Below, in pieces: positions 12,411 through 24,884 of a DNA stretch of 64,000 nucleotides (the first letter of the stretch is position 1; every line of letters starts with the position of its first letter). Source of the stretch: Liolophura sinensis (lineage: Eukaryota; Mollusca; Polyplacophora; Chitonida; Chitonidae); NCBI RefSeq assembly GCF_032854445.1, contig NC_088302.1, positions 10,041,338 through 10,105,337 on the forward strand, written 5' to 3'. The translations under genes and the position numbers were made by a program. The notes under the pieces are model-generated. The model worked only from the letters and a program-made list of their open reading frames with translations. It did no database searches and had not been told where the DNA came from.

Positions 12411-13029
12411 ATTTGATCCGAGTGATTTACAGTCAGCTTAGGGTTACGATAACTTGTACAAGTTGGCCCCTGTATTGTAAACCATATGTGGTAACAATTT
12501 GACAGTAAACTGACATTGTGGATGGTAAAGTCATACCCATCTTTAAACTACCTGGTAAACGATCCTATATTGGTTTATGCAACAATGCTTCCAACTGGAC
12601 TGTGTGACATTGGCTGGTCTTGATACAAACAGCCAGCATTTATCGCCTAGATTTAACTTTTGACTCTTCTGTGACTTTGACGTTGTTAACATTGCGGTCG
12701 AATTTCAGACTTGGAATATCATGTCTGCGGTGTAGACTCTGACGCTTGTAGATCTCTTACGTGTTGATAGGGAACTTTAGTTGGGTTTGAGGGATTTAGT
12801 AGACCTAGATGTTTAGTAAATTTGCCAGATTCAGTGGACACGTATTCTTCCAATAAACCTGACCTCTTGTCCAATTATAACGGGATCAATTTTTACAGCT
12901 GCGCGTGAGTTGTTTATATGTTGATTGAAAAAGACGACAGTTATAACTGTAGCCAATCCTCTCTTTACTTGGAAGAGTCCAACTTGGATAGGACATCACA
13001 GGTATAAGTTTTGGCAAGATGCCAACGGA
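12411..13029. other. No feature recognised
   Basis: No coding, repeat or RNA signal stands out between the inverted-repeat element and repeat Y copy 3. Confidence 0.3.
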
Positions 13030-13900
13030 AAAACATACGTTATATAGTACGTGTATCTACTTGATACTTTCCAGAATCAGTTGTGTTAGAATCATGTATT
13101 TGTACTTTGCAAAAGTCTCTGAACAGAAGATTGTCTTTTGACTTTCTTTATATTCATGTATATTTATTTAACTATTAACTATAGTAGTGCATGTTTAATA
13201 AATGCAGAAAACAAATATACTAAATTTTGAGTTTGAAAATAATAGTTATCATTTTCATGTCCACCACTTGCACGGACCACATCTTGTACGAATATTCGTA
13301 AAATGACTATTAAAGAAAAATATCTCGATGAAATATGGAAATTTTGCAATATGCCATGCATTATATGAAGCGGTCGCCGTTCAGCCAATGAAAGTAACAG
13401 TCTGATGTAAAATTAATTACATTCCATGAGGTCAGTGGATGAAAATAATGCCCAGAACCATGGATCCCTGGAGTGAGCTGACCTGACCGAAGTCAAAGGT
13501 TGAGGTGGCGTCAATGTAATGAAGAGACAGCGAGCCTCGGGCATTGCTTTCTGCTAATGACCAAAGTGTAGATAATAAATTGCTTTATTATACCGAAAAT
13601 CTGATTGAGTTATACTTGATTGCCGTACTAGCCGTCTTTGTTTCATGGGCTATTCACAAAATCTTAAGTCGGAGGTGAAACGGGAGGCAATTTAACTTTC
13701 TAGCAGACGACAGTATTGAGTTATTATTTCCCACGTGTCAAATGTATCATTCCGGGTCAGAGAATTAAAAGTAGTGACTTTTGCCATCAAAGGAGCTAAA
13801 ATCATTTCTGTAGGAATCGATGGCGTATATTCCATTTAGTGTCAAGAAACTCTGTTACACGTTGAGTGGTTATCACTGAAGAGCAACCAAAGTGAATTAC
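13030..13900 (+). repeat. Dispersed repeat Y, copy 3
   Basis: Direct repeat of 7290-8230 with several small indels, including the 'taataaattgctttattata' core at about 13574, shared also with the window start. Flanks differ from copy 2 after about 13900, which marks the end of the shared unit. Confidence 0.8.
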
Positions 13901-15239
13901 GTAAATAAAGAGTCAATAAAATAGATAAAATTCCGATTTTTGTTACTGGGAGAACAACAGATACAGTTGACAAGAGTAGCACAGGAGATTAACAATTTGA
14001 CTGAAAAAACAAATGTTAAGTAAGAGGCAAAACCTCAAGCATACCTATACACACATACACATACACGTACATATCGAAGGATGGGTCAACAAAAGTTCAG
14101 GCCGTTCACACGTGTCATGTATTAACAGTCGAAAGCACTACGCCATAGCATGCGGGATACATTAACACTTTCAGTTGTCAAGGTGTCGAGTGGAAATCCA
14201 TGTTGCTCTATGCATAAAGCCTGAGCTGCGGTACTCTTTGGTTTGAAAGGTATATGCTTGATGTTTTTGTTTATAGTGGTTATAGTGTCCTTATTACTTG
14301 CAGATGAAGATTTAAAACAGACAGGAAGTTGTGGTTTGCCCGATATAAGGAGACAGGATGGGAGTGTCATGAGATCATATTTCACTGAGGCAGCGCAATA
14401 GATATTCAGTAAAGTAAGACTTGCTGCAGAGTGGATATGAATGAATGAATGAGGTTTAACACCACACTGTAAATATTTCAACCATGTCATGGCGAATCAT
14501 GTTAGAACCATGAAACGGTTAGTTATTGGTACACGAATGCTAAACCTGACATATGCTGAAATATGTTGAATGGAGAAATTGCACTTTTAACGATATGCCG
14601 AGTACGTTGAGATGTTACAACGTTGGGTTATATTTTGAGTGTAATTAATGTATATAAAGACATAAACAGAGGAAAGGATTTCCATGTCGGCATTGTCGGA
14701 TTTCCATGTATTTGCCACTTACAGAATAATAAAATTGCTGATGTAATTATATTTTTTCGGAGGTATGTATTCATACACGGTGCAAAGATCTCTGTTACTG
14801 TTTTAATTGAACACATTACTACTATACGGTAAACTTAACCTACGAGTATCTTTGAATAAATACTAATATGATAAAATAGTAGGTGACACTGCTTGTTAGT
14901 GAGGATTCTAAGTTCATAGTTGTGATTCTGAGTTTATAGACGCAAAATCATCTGCATTCGAAGATATCGGACACTCCATCAAAATACCTGTTCATTAGAA
15001 CTTTACTGGACATCTGACACCTGCCAATCAAAGTAAATCCTCGGGGTCAAGTCTTCACACCTCTTGTCGTTGTCAGCTTTCCGCTAACCATTTGCTAACC
15101 ATTATATGTTGGTCTATTTACTGGCTCGCCGGGGTTTTCACGCACCTAAATATAAGTGTGAAGGTAATGTTCGCAAGATGAAGGGGCCATTTAGGGGTTA
15201 AGGGTAAAGGCCAGAGGGATATGGGAGAGCTAGGTGTAC
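13901..15239. other. No gene; inverted partner of 9090-9260 at 15000-15180
   Basis: 14437-14460 carries a short gaat tetranucleotide run. 15000-15180 matches 9090-9260 in reverse complement and 1367-1400 in the same orientation. Open frames at 14122-14490 and 14623-14832 show no motif and no repeat conservation. Confidence 0.45.
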
Positions 15240-15580
15240 GTCCTTTGTGGCAGGAGTGTTGAATTAGTGCGAATTATAGTATGTTAAATCATTCATGTTA
15301 ATCCAATACTCTTTACGCTGAAAAAGAAATTAATACTTGTGAGGTTTGCCAAGCTATTGTCTGTGTGTACATTCCAGATTTGTTCAGATTAACTGAAGTG
15401 ACGAAAATTACCGGAATTAAGATGACTTTTTAAAGTATCCCATGCATGCAGAAATGACACGGCCGTAATTGAACTATTAACATTTTGTTCAAGGAGAAAG
15501 TAAAAAATTACAGCAGAAATTTGTTCAGTTAATTTTGTATATGGACTAAAACAGTTTGACCTGGATGAATAATTTGAGTT
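15240..15580 (-). repeat. Inverted-repeat partner of 455-790
   Basis: The reverse complement follows 455-790 with shared words such as 'ctgaacaaatctggaat', 'aacgtaaagagta' and 'ccaggtcaaact'. Confidence 0.7.
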
Positions 15581-15722
15581 TCCTGGCAGCAATTGTTATG
15601 GTTTAAACTGAGCTCATTCGCTAGATAACACTGGTTATGATAACTGCGGTTATGATAAATTTAATTTAGTTTTTTTCCCGTTTTTATTCACTCGGGCGTT
15701 AATTTCAAATTTTAATCTTCCG

Positions 15723-15930
15723 TGCGGCTCCGTGGCCGAGGTGGTTAACATGCCAGCGCGGCGCAATTAATGACCCAGGAGTCTCTCCTGAATGCGATCA
15801 GTGTGAGTTCAAGCTCACCTCATGCTGGCTTCCTCTTCAGATGCACGTGGGAAGGTCTTACAGCAACCTGCGGATGTTCGTGGGTGTCTCCCGGGCTCTG
15901 CCCGGTTTCCTCCTACAGTATTATAAATGC
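15723..15930 (+). mobile_element. Type-1 tRNA-derived SINE
   Basis: The head 'ggctccgtggccgaggtggttaac' is tRNA-like, with an A-box (tggccgaggtgg). The B-box-like 'gtgagttcaagctc' follows. The body has the family landmarks 'tcatgctggcttcctct', 'gtgggaaggtctta.cagcaacctgcggatg' and 'ccgggctctgcccggtttcctcc'. The 3' aaat tail is missing. Confidence 0.88.
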
Positions 15931-16839
15931 GTAAACCTCAGTTGTTTACTGGTAGTCAACCCGTCGCCCGTGATTTTACAACTGACCCAGTGATCTATAT
16001 TTTGTAAGAGCGTCACCAATTCCAGACTGTCACTCACACACCTAATGTACATGCATAAGCGATTGGCTTAACTCTAGTTGATTTTGTAAATACCCAGTGT
16101 AACCAAATAGCTTAAATCTACTCTGAACACTTGATCCCACGGTAAATAGTTTAGTATGTTAATCCACCGATCCGTAATATGGGTAGGCCTAAGTACGTGG
16201 GTCAAACTAATTACGCATCAGTATATAATTTGTTTCAATTTGATATAACGAACTGGATAAGCATGCAAAACGTGGACATATATAAAAGCCTATTAAACAA
16301 TCAGATTATATTTACGGACCTCTTTATTTATTTCATTGTTGTTGAATGCCGTATTCAAAAATTGTTAACAGTGTAAAACGGAGTCCCTGGAGGTCACCTC
16401 CGCCCTTCCGACTTCTTAATATGCCTGCAGACAAAGTCGAGGGAAACCAGCAATACCTGTGTTCAATCCCTCAGCTTGACTGATAAAGGAGTCAGTTAGA
16501 TGAAGTGTTTAGATCCAGGATTTAGGCCAATATGCCAACCAGGTACTTGAATAAACGGGGCACATGCGCAATGGAGGTCCTGGTCCAAGCTGGACTAATC
16601 ATTATTCTCTTGCAATGTGTCAGTAACACGTTACAAGTTTGTGTACAAATTCTCGTCGCAAAGGCAGTAATCAATAACTCTGTATAGGCTACTGTTCACT
16701 TCCAACTACTTTACGAGGAAATGTTCTATATTGCTATCATAATGTAGTATGAAGTGTTAGGTCTGGTTAAAATCCCGTTTCACCATGCGATTTACTCGTA
16801 ATCATTATTGGGAAAGTAACAAACTATTGTACAAGACCA
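15931..16839. other. No gene; inverted partner of 9680-9840 at 16460-16610
   Basis: The reverse complement of 16460-16610 gives 'gtccagcttggacc' and 'taaatcctggatctaaac', matching 9680-9840. The rest shows nothing recognisable. Confidence 0.45.
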
Positions 16840-17541
16840 GCAGGCTATTTATAGAATCACAGCGGCAAGTGTCCGCAAAGTACAATTTAAAGGCTGGTTA
16901 AAAGCATTTTTATCATTTTCTCTAATCAATACAAATAAATTGCCGAACTACCTGAATTTTCTACTCTGTTACAAACTCACATTTACTTTTTTTCCATAGC
17001 CACTATTCATGTAAGTTTAAAGTCCTGTTTAATCGAACAGGAAATTTTAAATCCGTATCACACGCGAAATAGACATCTAGCCTTCCACAAACCATTGTAT
17101 AAAACAAATCTATCATATTATTTATTCAGAACTTCCGGCCCCAGGAAATGTAAAAAGCTTCCATGAACAAGAAGATCAGTTTCTTCTAAATCGCACTTCA
17201 TTTAAATCTTTTTTACTTTCTAAGCTGCAATCTTCAGTCTAACATTACACAATTAGGGCATAGTTCAGGTAAATTAAATTCATATATTATTTATTATATT
17301 TAGAGAGAAAGGAAATAATTTAGACACAATCTAAAATGTCTGCCTCACCCCTTAAATGCTGTTATTATTTATCTGTGGGATAGAACAAGCACAACCTAAA
17401 CTTATTTCCCACCATGTGTTATATCTTTTCTAGACTTTATTGTTATCACATTGTGTCTGTATTTTGTTGATGTCTTAAAATCCAATGTATATATTTATTA
17501 TTGCATCTCTAATAAAACCAGTCAATCAATCAATCAATCAA
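16840..17541 (+). mobile_element. Possible retroposon 3' end with CAAT-repeat tail
   Basis: The stretch ends in 'aataaaacc', 'agtcaatcaatcaatcaatca' and then an A-run, the kind of short tandem tail left by some non-LTR retrotransposons or SINEs. No reverse-transcriptase motif was found upstream, so this would be a 3' untranslated fragment. It could instead be a plain microsatellite after unrelated AT-rich DNA. Confidence 0.35.
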
Positions 17542-17559
17542 TAAAAAAAAAGACATTGT

Positions 17560-19330
17560 TGTTGTCTACAGAACAGATGCAAGCGTTTCCACGAAGTATA
17601 GAGGTGTATAACTGCTAACACATTGGATCTGCGCGCAGATGTCAGATTGGATTGGTCCGTATGTTTAGGTCAATTAAACCTTCAAGTGCATGGTACGATT
17701 TGTGACTGCGTTCTCACGGTGAAGCAGATCTACCAGAGATGCATGTGCTCCTTGTACAATTCCTCCTCACACACAGCAGAACCAAGACAACAAACTTCTG
17801 TGAAATAATTGGAATCTGATCGCACCCCTTAACGGTGAATTACAGCAACTTTACATTTTCACTTCAGGCAGGTTACTGGGGCAAGTCACTAGAACCATAA
17901 AAGGCTTGGAACTGCCCTGTGGGCGATATTTCATTCTCCTCGCCTGTGAAGAACTGTGTAAAATGTTGGGAAATAATCATTAGAAAATTCTAATGCTCTC
18001 ACATCTTCAAGAGGATTTACTTCCTGTACTGAGTTCATGACCTCAGTTGTCCGGCTTCCCGGGTGTGTAGAGACAATTTCAAGGATGCTGGTAGTCGATA
18101 CTAAGACGATATGGTATAGCCAACAAGCATGGCCATTAAATTCAGCGCGTTACTGCATTAATGTAATATAACGGATAGGCATGATTTGAACTGACTATAC
18201 TGATGCACGGGTTCATAGATATCGAAGCGTGAGAAAACTGGTTCTTGTGCAACTATGCTTTGTTGACAGCATCGTTTGGTACCGTATCATCAACGAATGT
18301 AGACCTACAAGTATATCATCATAGGATTGCGAAATGAGAATGTAATTGCAAAAAAAAGAAACAAAAACAGTTGGAAGGCTCTGGCAGCGTATATTAGGCC
18401 TGTTCAAGTGAACCCTTAATAATGAAAAATATAAACGAAGATACCAGTCTGAAAACCTATACCGATCTCCGCTGCCCGAACACGGCGGAACAGTCATTCC
18501 ATATAATCCAGCCAGTCATCCGGTTAAAGAGGTCTTGACCGACTTGGGAGATGAACCCAGAAAGTTACGAGTTACGTTTATACGAAACAGGGAATATTTA
18601 GTACATTTTCGCCCTAGAGGTATAAACGGTTTATACCTAAATGGTCCTTCAACGACCTGTAAACTGTCCCGTTACCCCAGGCCGTGATGTACTCACTACC
18701 TCCACGTATAACTTTGAGGATAAAGGGATATATTTCTCCTCATAGACGGATAAATGGGGAATTAATGGCGCTCAAGCGGGGTAAGTGTGTCTTTGTACAG
18801 GAATCTATCTCAGACAAGGATGGTAATGGAATCCAAAATCTCTCGTGCCGATGAAATGTGTTTGGACTATGTGTCTATAAATTGGCTAAACAACCTTCGT
18901 CCAAGAAATAAATGATTTGGCTTCACATTCTTAGCTAAAACGCTGTGCATAATTTATCTTAAACACATAACAAATCTTCCCCTTGTTCACAGGTTTAGTT
19001 GCGTATCTGTCCCCGAATAGTTATGTCTTCAGAATCCTAGGGATATGGGCAATATCAAAAGGCTGAATTTCTCAAAAAATTTAGAAGCCTGTCCCGTACA
19101 AGTAAACAAAAATACAAGTCATTAACTAACAACCATAGGGAACTCGCAGGGTTTTATGTAAGCCTTAATTATGGCTTACTCCAGTCGAAAAAATATAATT
19201 TTATTCATAAAGGAACGATGATTAAATCGGGCTTGAATCTAATAGCTGCCAAAAAGCCACAGAGGCGTTTGATATAAATCCAAGTGTCATTAGTTAACAG
19301 CCGTCTGCCGTCCATATTTTTGAAACATTT
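17560..19330 (-). repeat. Dispersed repeat X, inverted copy
   Basis: The reverse complement matches 5985-7000 in several blocks. These are about 17560-17660 against 6870-6990, 18590-18780 against 6470-6640, 18790-18920 against 6330-6440, and 19140-19220 against 5990-6075. The copy is longer than its partner and has unmatched interior sequence (about 17800-18500). No coding evidence. Confidence 0.65.
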
Positions 19331-19399
19331 TAGGAACGCATCTGAATAACTTTTTGGGAATTAATTCAACTTTAGCGGTTGACTTTGTATTTATCTTAA

Positions 19400-19440
19400 C
19401 ACCGTACTCAAGTATTATTAACTTATATGATGGCGCGCAA
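19400..19440 (-). repeat. Short fragment resembling type-1 SINE tail
   Basis: 'accgtactcaagtattatt' followed by 'aacttatatgatggcgcgca' corresponds to the reverse-complement 3' region of the SINE (gccgtactcaagaatatttcacttatacgacgg). The downstream part, 19465-19590, resembles 28780-28900 and 39030-39150 in the tandem units. Confidence 0.5.
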
Positions 19441-19824
19441 TTTCATGGGTGGAAGGAATCGGAAGGAACCGTTGAAGATAAATGGTCTTCAACGGACGTT
19501 AGACTAGCTGCCAAAACGACAACACGACCGTGGCCAACTGTTTATCGTCACCCAAGGCCCACAAGCAGTTCCCAGTTCCCAGTTCAAAGCAGGTTTTCAA
19601 CCTGCGCGTGCAATCCAAGCACCTCTTAAAACCACCCCACGGCCAGCTTCCACAAACTAATTAAGAATACAAAATTTAGATATTAATTCTATTGTGTCTT
19701 TTGTGACTTTAGTTGAATATCTGTTTCACATTCTTTTTGTGAACTACGGTTATACCGTGGTGACACTAAGCGCTCAACACCGTTTGTATGACCGGTGATC
19801 TAAAACAACATCAGTTCGTTAGAA

Positions 19825-21275
19825 ACACTAAATGTTTTTCTATATATCCATCCATCTGAAGACAAAGATGGCATTCGGGCTCCAAGTGCTGCTACATCGA
19901 TTGATTTATTTGCCCCTAGTTTGGCTTAAGCAATCTTATTACACGTAATACAATTGTGCGTTGACATTTTGAGGCAAAATTTACAAAAACAAATGATACA
20001 TTTCTTCAAACAGGTGATTTATTGAAAAAATATTTGAAAGTAAGACTAAATATTGCTCATTTTCTAACATTGCCCAAATATATCTGCAAAGCACTGCACA
20101 TTAAGGGGTGCTTTTAAAGTATGCAACATATACTGCTGATTTTTATTATGTCCCCCTGTAAATGGGCTAAATAGGAAGACAGATCGACGTACAGAAAACA
20201 TGTTTTCATTAACTGGGCTATTATTTCTCCGAATCCACTGTCTATCTTTCAACTGAACACTGGCTATTACACTAATGTGTGTTGACTGGGAAGTTTATGA
20301 CTCTGACCATAGAGGCTACTAACAACATGATGTGATCTGCTTACTAAGATCTTGTCAAACTGATCAATCCTCTATGACTCTAAACTAACCAAACCAAAAT
20401 CAAACGTTTTATTTGGTAATGGACATTTTCACAAGTTCGTCAATACATTATCCACAATCAGTTATAATGTTCAGATGTTATGCAGATAAAAATACCTTAA
20501 TAACTCTGGTCAGGAAAAAATAACATATGCTCCCTGGAAGTCGTCAATGTCTGGTACGATGAACATCTTATTAATGTTGATAAATGGCGTCAGTTAAGAC
20601 AACATTTTTTTGAAAGAGAAAAACTTTTACCATATTGCACATAAATATTAAAAATACAGGTAATGCTTTTCTGCACCAAACACTATAAGGTTTGTACATA
20701 TCGCTTCATAAGAATAATATAACATCCAAAAATTACCAACTTAGCTGTCAACATGTAATAAATTGTCATGTCTGGTGTCTTTGGCATGATACTTCACTGG
20801 CGGCAGCACCTTTGCAGCATGAACTCGCCCTGCCTCAAGAAGACACTATATTTGGACACACACACATAATGGCTCCACGTCGTCATATGATTCATTCTAT
20901 TCCAGACTTTAATGGCTCTCTTGCAATGCCAGTACTGTACAGATATATTTTTGGCACTTTTTAAAAAATGAGCAATATTTATTTTTACTTTCAAATATTA
21001 ATTTGAAAATTGTCTAGTTAAAAAAATTGGTGACTTGACAAGGGATGGAACCTGTTATGTGCGTGAGGTCTTTGTTTGGCAAATGTATTATTAATTTAGT
21101 TTTTGTAAATCGTGCCTCAAAATGTAAACGCACATTATTTATTACATGTAATATTGCTTTAGCCAAATTGGAGACAAATAATTCAGTTCTCGTCGATGTA
21201 GCCGCTCTTTGAACCGAAAGCCACCTTTATTTCAGATGGATCGATATATAGAAAAACATTTACCGTCTCTTACGA
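19825..21275. repeat. Large foldback: arms 19825-20140 and 20905-21275
   Basis: The left-arm run 'atatttgaaagtaagactaa' (about 20029) and the following 'atattgctcattttc' reappear as reverse complement at about 20960-21000. 'tgaggcaaaatttacaaaaac' (about 19970) pairs with 'tttttgtaaatcgtgcctca' (about 21105), and 'tgtttttctatatatccatc' (about 19835) pairs with 'gatcgatatatagaaaaaca' (about 21240). Arms are roughly 70-80% identical over 300 bp or more, with a ~760-bp spacer that has no recognised function. The left arm and 21130-21220 also contain the repeat-X landmark. Confidence 0.75.
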
Positions 21276-22859
21276 ACATTTTTTTATAGAACCCTTAATT
21301 AAAGACTTCCTCTAAAGAGATTACTATTTTTTCTATCGCAATTTCTCAAAGAATTTATTGAGCGTGTGTAGTGAGCATTTATTGCAATTCCGGAGGAATG
21401 TATTTAAGAAAACGTCGACGTTTACATAGTTTATATTGTAAGATTGCTGTGAAGTAAATGTTTTTATTTTGACACGCATGGTTGCAGTAGGAGGCAAAAG
21501 TCATTATCCTTGTTTTATTAGTGAACACTATCTAACCTGGACCATTTAACAAATCTGAGCTTGTTTATTGTGCCTGTTGACTCCGCCTACATGTGTCTAG
21601 AAATGATGGCATTGTTCTGTTTGGTGCCAGGTGGTCCGTATATCGCTAACACTGGTAACGTTTTTATTATAATTATGCCATCTCTTCCCAGTCTTACGCG
21701 TAACAGCTCTCAACACCGCACCGCCTAAGCGATGCGATCTTACTTAATGCAGCTGTTGACTTCCTGCTTGAGGGGTATAAGATAGAATCAAGAATGACAG
21801 TACTGTTTTGTTTGCTGCCAGGGGCCCCATTTATATCACCTCATCAGCCCTCCGTCTCAAAACACTGAATAAATAATGAGTACGGCTAACAGTTGTATTT
21901 GAACATTATAGATGAACACATAGATGGATCATCCATTTGATGAGTTGTCCATCTTCAAATGTGCAAATCCTTAACGGCATCACTTCAGTTAATTATCAGA
22001 AACATAATAATGCCATCAATTAAAAAATGGAATCTGGGTTTAGTGAATATTACACAGTAGAAGCCTGTTCGCATAGTTACGTCTCTTTGCTAACGGAAAT
22101 CCCAACGTGTTTACTTATTGTTGAGTTCGCGACGAGTTAAAAGCCACACAGGACTGGAGGGAAAAAAGAAGTCTCGCTAAGCTTGATATAGAATATTAAA
22201 CAAGTCAGAAAGCTGGTGACAGGAGGTGACGTAACTGGCTGGTGAATTTACCTGCTGGGTAAAATGCATGCCGTATAAACAAATCGAGCACATCTGAAGG
22301 TTTTCATAGAAAACATACTTCATGTCTTATTATTCTTGAGTAAGGCGTTAAACACCAATCAGGTAAATAAATAAATACTTCATTTCTGCTTTGAGATGGC
22401 GCGTTTCCCCTTACTGGATTGGTGTATGAAGATGTACTTAAGAATGTTTCATTTGTACGACGGCGATCACTTTTACGAGTGGAGGAAACCAAAGCGTCAT
22501 GAGTTAAGCAACGGTCTTTGGCAAGTAACCTGCAAACTGTCCTACAGGTGATGCAATATTTTCACGGGAGCGCTGTCGACCAATTAGGCCCCAAACAATG
22601 AACGTTGTTCACAAAAAGAAGGAGACAAAGACATGTATTCTGCTATAGTCTCAAAGCACACAATATTCTTAATAGCTAGACCATCTGTCACATTTGCCAC
22701 TAAGTTTGATAAGATCAAAGTGACCGAATACCGAGTCCAGACAAACTTAACCCCTCTCCCCATCACAAACACATCTGTATCTCATTCAGATTTATAATTA
22801 AAGGTGTTGATCGAATTCGGTTGTTTGTGGCTTTTAAGCTGATGAGAATGTGTTTTTTT
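21276..22859. other. No gene; SINE tail at 22326-22372
   Basis: 'ttattcttgagtaaggcgtt' then 'aaacaccaatcag' and aaat repeats form an isolated type-1 SINE tail. No other feature was recognised. Confidence 0.4.
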
Positions 22860-23500
22860 TTATATTTTATCAAAACCAGGAGTCAGTAAAGATATCGGTA
22901 ATTTTCCTCAACAGCCCGTGTTTGTGGCACTTCCGGTATGTTGTGGCTAACACCTTTGAAGATTTTGACAGGTATTATCCACTCACGATTCAATCTTGAA
23001 TTATAACTAGCGAGAGAATTAACATGGGAATGGTGAACATGACAGATTTTGCTTAATGACAGACCTGTATGGATTTAGCACGTCAGTTTTAGAAAATTAA
23101 TGGTTTTCAAAGTTTCCTTCCTAATTTTGAGGAAAATCTCTGAATTTAATTGCGTAGTTACACAGATGACCTGGATGCGAATGCTTAACTTCTCATCCAG
23201 GTAACAGAAGTTCTGTGCCTTAAGAATGTATTATTTCTTTATAAATAATCTGTACAAATCCTGACTGAAGATACAAATGCACATTTTTTATTGCATATAA
23301 TAGGATGGTTTCAGCCAATCTAGAGACAGAAAATCAAAACAGTGCTCGGGGACGCAGCGGCTTTTGGAGCCGACTGGCGTCGTTGTTTGAAGCAGTCTGC
23401 TGTACAAAGACACACTCATTGCACCAGAGTGGCAATAATACCTCAATTATCTGCGTATCAGGAGAAATATATCTCTTTATCCTCACAGTAATCTGGATAT
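22860..23500 (+). repeat. Partial, diverged copy of the tandem unit (U0)
   Basis: 22925-22990 (ggcacttccggta ... gaagattttgacaggtattatcc) corresponds to 37535, 45115 and 52310. 23275-23450 corresponds to the repeat-X landmark at 26330, 37755 and 45485. It ends at 'tatcaggagaaatatatctc', which joins the minisatellite below. Identity to U1-U3 is clearly lower than among U1-U3. Confidence 0.7.
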
Positions 23501-23502
23501 AC

Positions 23503-23816
23503 CGAGTACAGCAAGGACCGAGGATGCACTGAGTACAGTACGGACCGGGGATGCACTGAGTACACCACGGACCCAGGGTGTACTGAGTACACCATGGACC
23601 CAAGGTGTACTGAGTACACCCTGGACCCAGGATCTACTGAGTACACCACGGATCGAGGATGTACTGAATGCAACAATGCCCGAAAAGTATTAAGTACATC
23701 ACGGCCTGGGGAAGTATTAAATACAGCACGGCCCAAGAAAGTATTAAATACAGCACGGCCCGAGTATGTACTGAGAATAACCTGGCCCAAAGATGTACTG
23801 AATATACATGTAGCAC
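23503..23816 (+). repeat. 27-bp minisatellite, about 11 copies
   Basis: The unit is gagtacaccacggacccagg plus tgtact (27 bp). Copies 1-6 are of the 'gagtaca..acggacc..gg' type. Copies 7-11 are a second subtype (aatacagcacggcccaagaa plus agtatta). Because 27 is a multiple of three, overlapping open frames run through the array on both strands with a 9-residue period. These are not genes. Confidence 0.93.
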
Positions 23817-23835
23817 GGATTCGTTGTCCACATCG

Positions 23836-24010
23836 ATTTTATTTATTTATTTATTTAATTGGCGTTGTGCGCCATACTCAGTTATATTTCTCGTATGCAA
23901 CGGCGGCCAGGCCAGCATTACACTCGGAAAACTTGCAGAGCCCGGAAGAAACACACGACCATACGCAAGTTACTGGACTTCCCACATATGGCCAGAGAGG
24001 AAGCCAGCGT
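23836..24010 (-). mobile_element. Type-1 SINE fragment, minus strand
   Basis: It begins with a tttattta run and 'gcgccatactcagttatatttc', then 'cggcggccaggccagcatta', 'gcagagcccggaagaaac', 'cacgaccatacgcaagttactgg' and 'gccagagaggaagccagcg'. This is the reverse complement of the SINE body up to the tRNA-like head, which is missing. Confidence 0.8.
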
Positions 24011-24164
24011 TGCCTGCGCTGGCAAGCTAACTACCTCGTAGTTGGATGTTAAAATCTTCTGCTGTAGAGATTTACTTAACATTTCTCTCTAATACCACAC
24101 AGGTATAGGATTCCTGAAAATACTGCATCAGAGGCTTGTGTCTTGTAATCTGTATAAGATATTG

Positions 24165-24240
24165 ATTTATATGAATGGTGGTTATCGCCGTACTCAAGAA
24201 TATTTCTCTTATGTTCCCATGAACGGCCAGTCAAGCGATG
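24165..24240 (-). mobile_element. Second short type-1 SINE tail fragment
   Basis: 'tcgccgtactcaagaatatttctctta' (24186-24212) matches the reverse-complement SINE tail. The flanking sequence is unrelated. It probably belongs to an old insertion. Confidence 0.55.
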
Positions 24241-24599
24241 TTAAATGCAATACTCAAGGGTATTTTACGATGGAGGAATCTGTAGTGCCTAGAGTAAACT
24301 GCCAAAGCTTGAATAAGTAACAGGCGATGATTTCCCCTTGTGGCGTACAGGTGAACTAGTAAAAAGCAAGTGATCGCCAACGGACTTTATGTACGAAACG
24401 TTTTTTGCCACCAAGTGCTCATGAGGCAGGATGTCTGCATGTAAGTCATGTATACCATAATATAGTTGAAATACACCAAATCATTGCTTCTAAATGATGT
24501 AAATTCACATGTAGGCAATAAAAGATTACATGTCGTGTAACATTCCGTTATGTCATTGTCATGTCTTATCATAGTATCGCTTAGTCTTGTTATCGTATC

Positions 24600-24806
24600 A
24601 TTGTGATATCTTGTCATCGTGTCATGTGATATCTTATCATCGTGTCATGTGATATCTTGTCATCGTGTCATGTGATATCTTGTCATCGTGTCATGTGATA
24701 TCTTGTCATCGTGTCATGTGATATCTTGTTATCGTGTCATTGTGATATCTTGTCATCGTGTCATGTGATATCTTGTCATCGTGTCATGTGATATCTTGTC
24801 ATCGTA
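24600..24806 (+). repeat. 23-bp minisatellite, 9 near-identical copies
   Basis: The unit GATATCTTGTCATCGTGTCAT plus GT recurs with GATATC at 24605, 24628, 24651, 24674, 24697, 24720, 24744, 24767 and 24790. Degenerate forms precede it at 24545-24600. The very even spacing and near identity suggest recent expansion. There are no spacers, so it is not a CRISPR array. Confidence 0.95.
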
Positions 24807-24884
24807 CCATGTAAGGTTGTCACCTTAATAATAGTAATAATAGCCGGCTTGTTGATATAATTCTGACTCATCCACTGTGTTTGA

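Noticed and set aside
23334-24052. Several overlapping open frames of 65-152 codons on both strands
   Set aside because: They run through the 27-bp minisatellite and a SINE fragment. The period is a multiple of three, so frames stay open by repetition. No conserved protein sequence.
24600-24806. Regularly spaced identical repeats resembling a CRISPR array
   Set aside because: The repeats abut directly with no unique spacers, and the context is eukaryotic.
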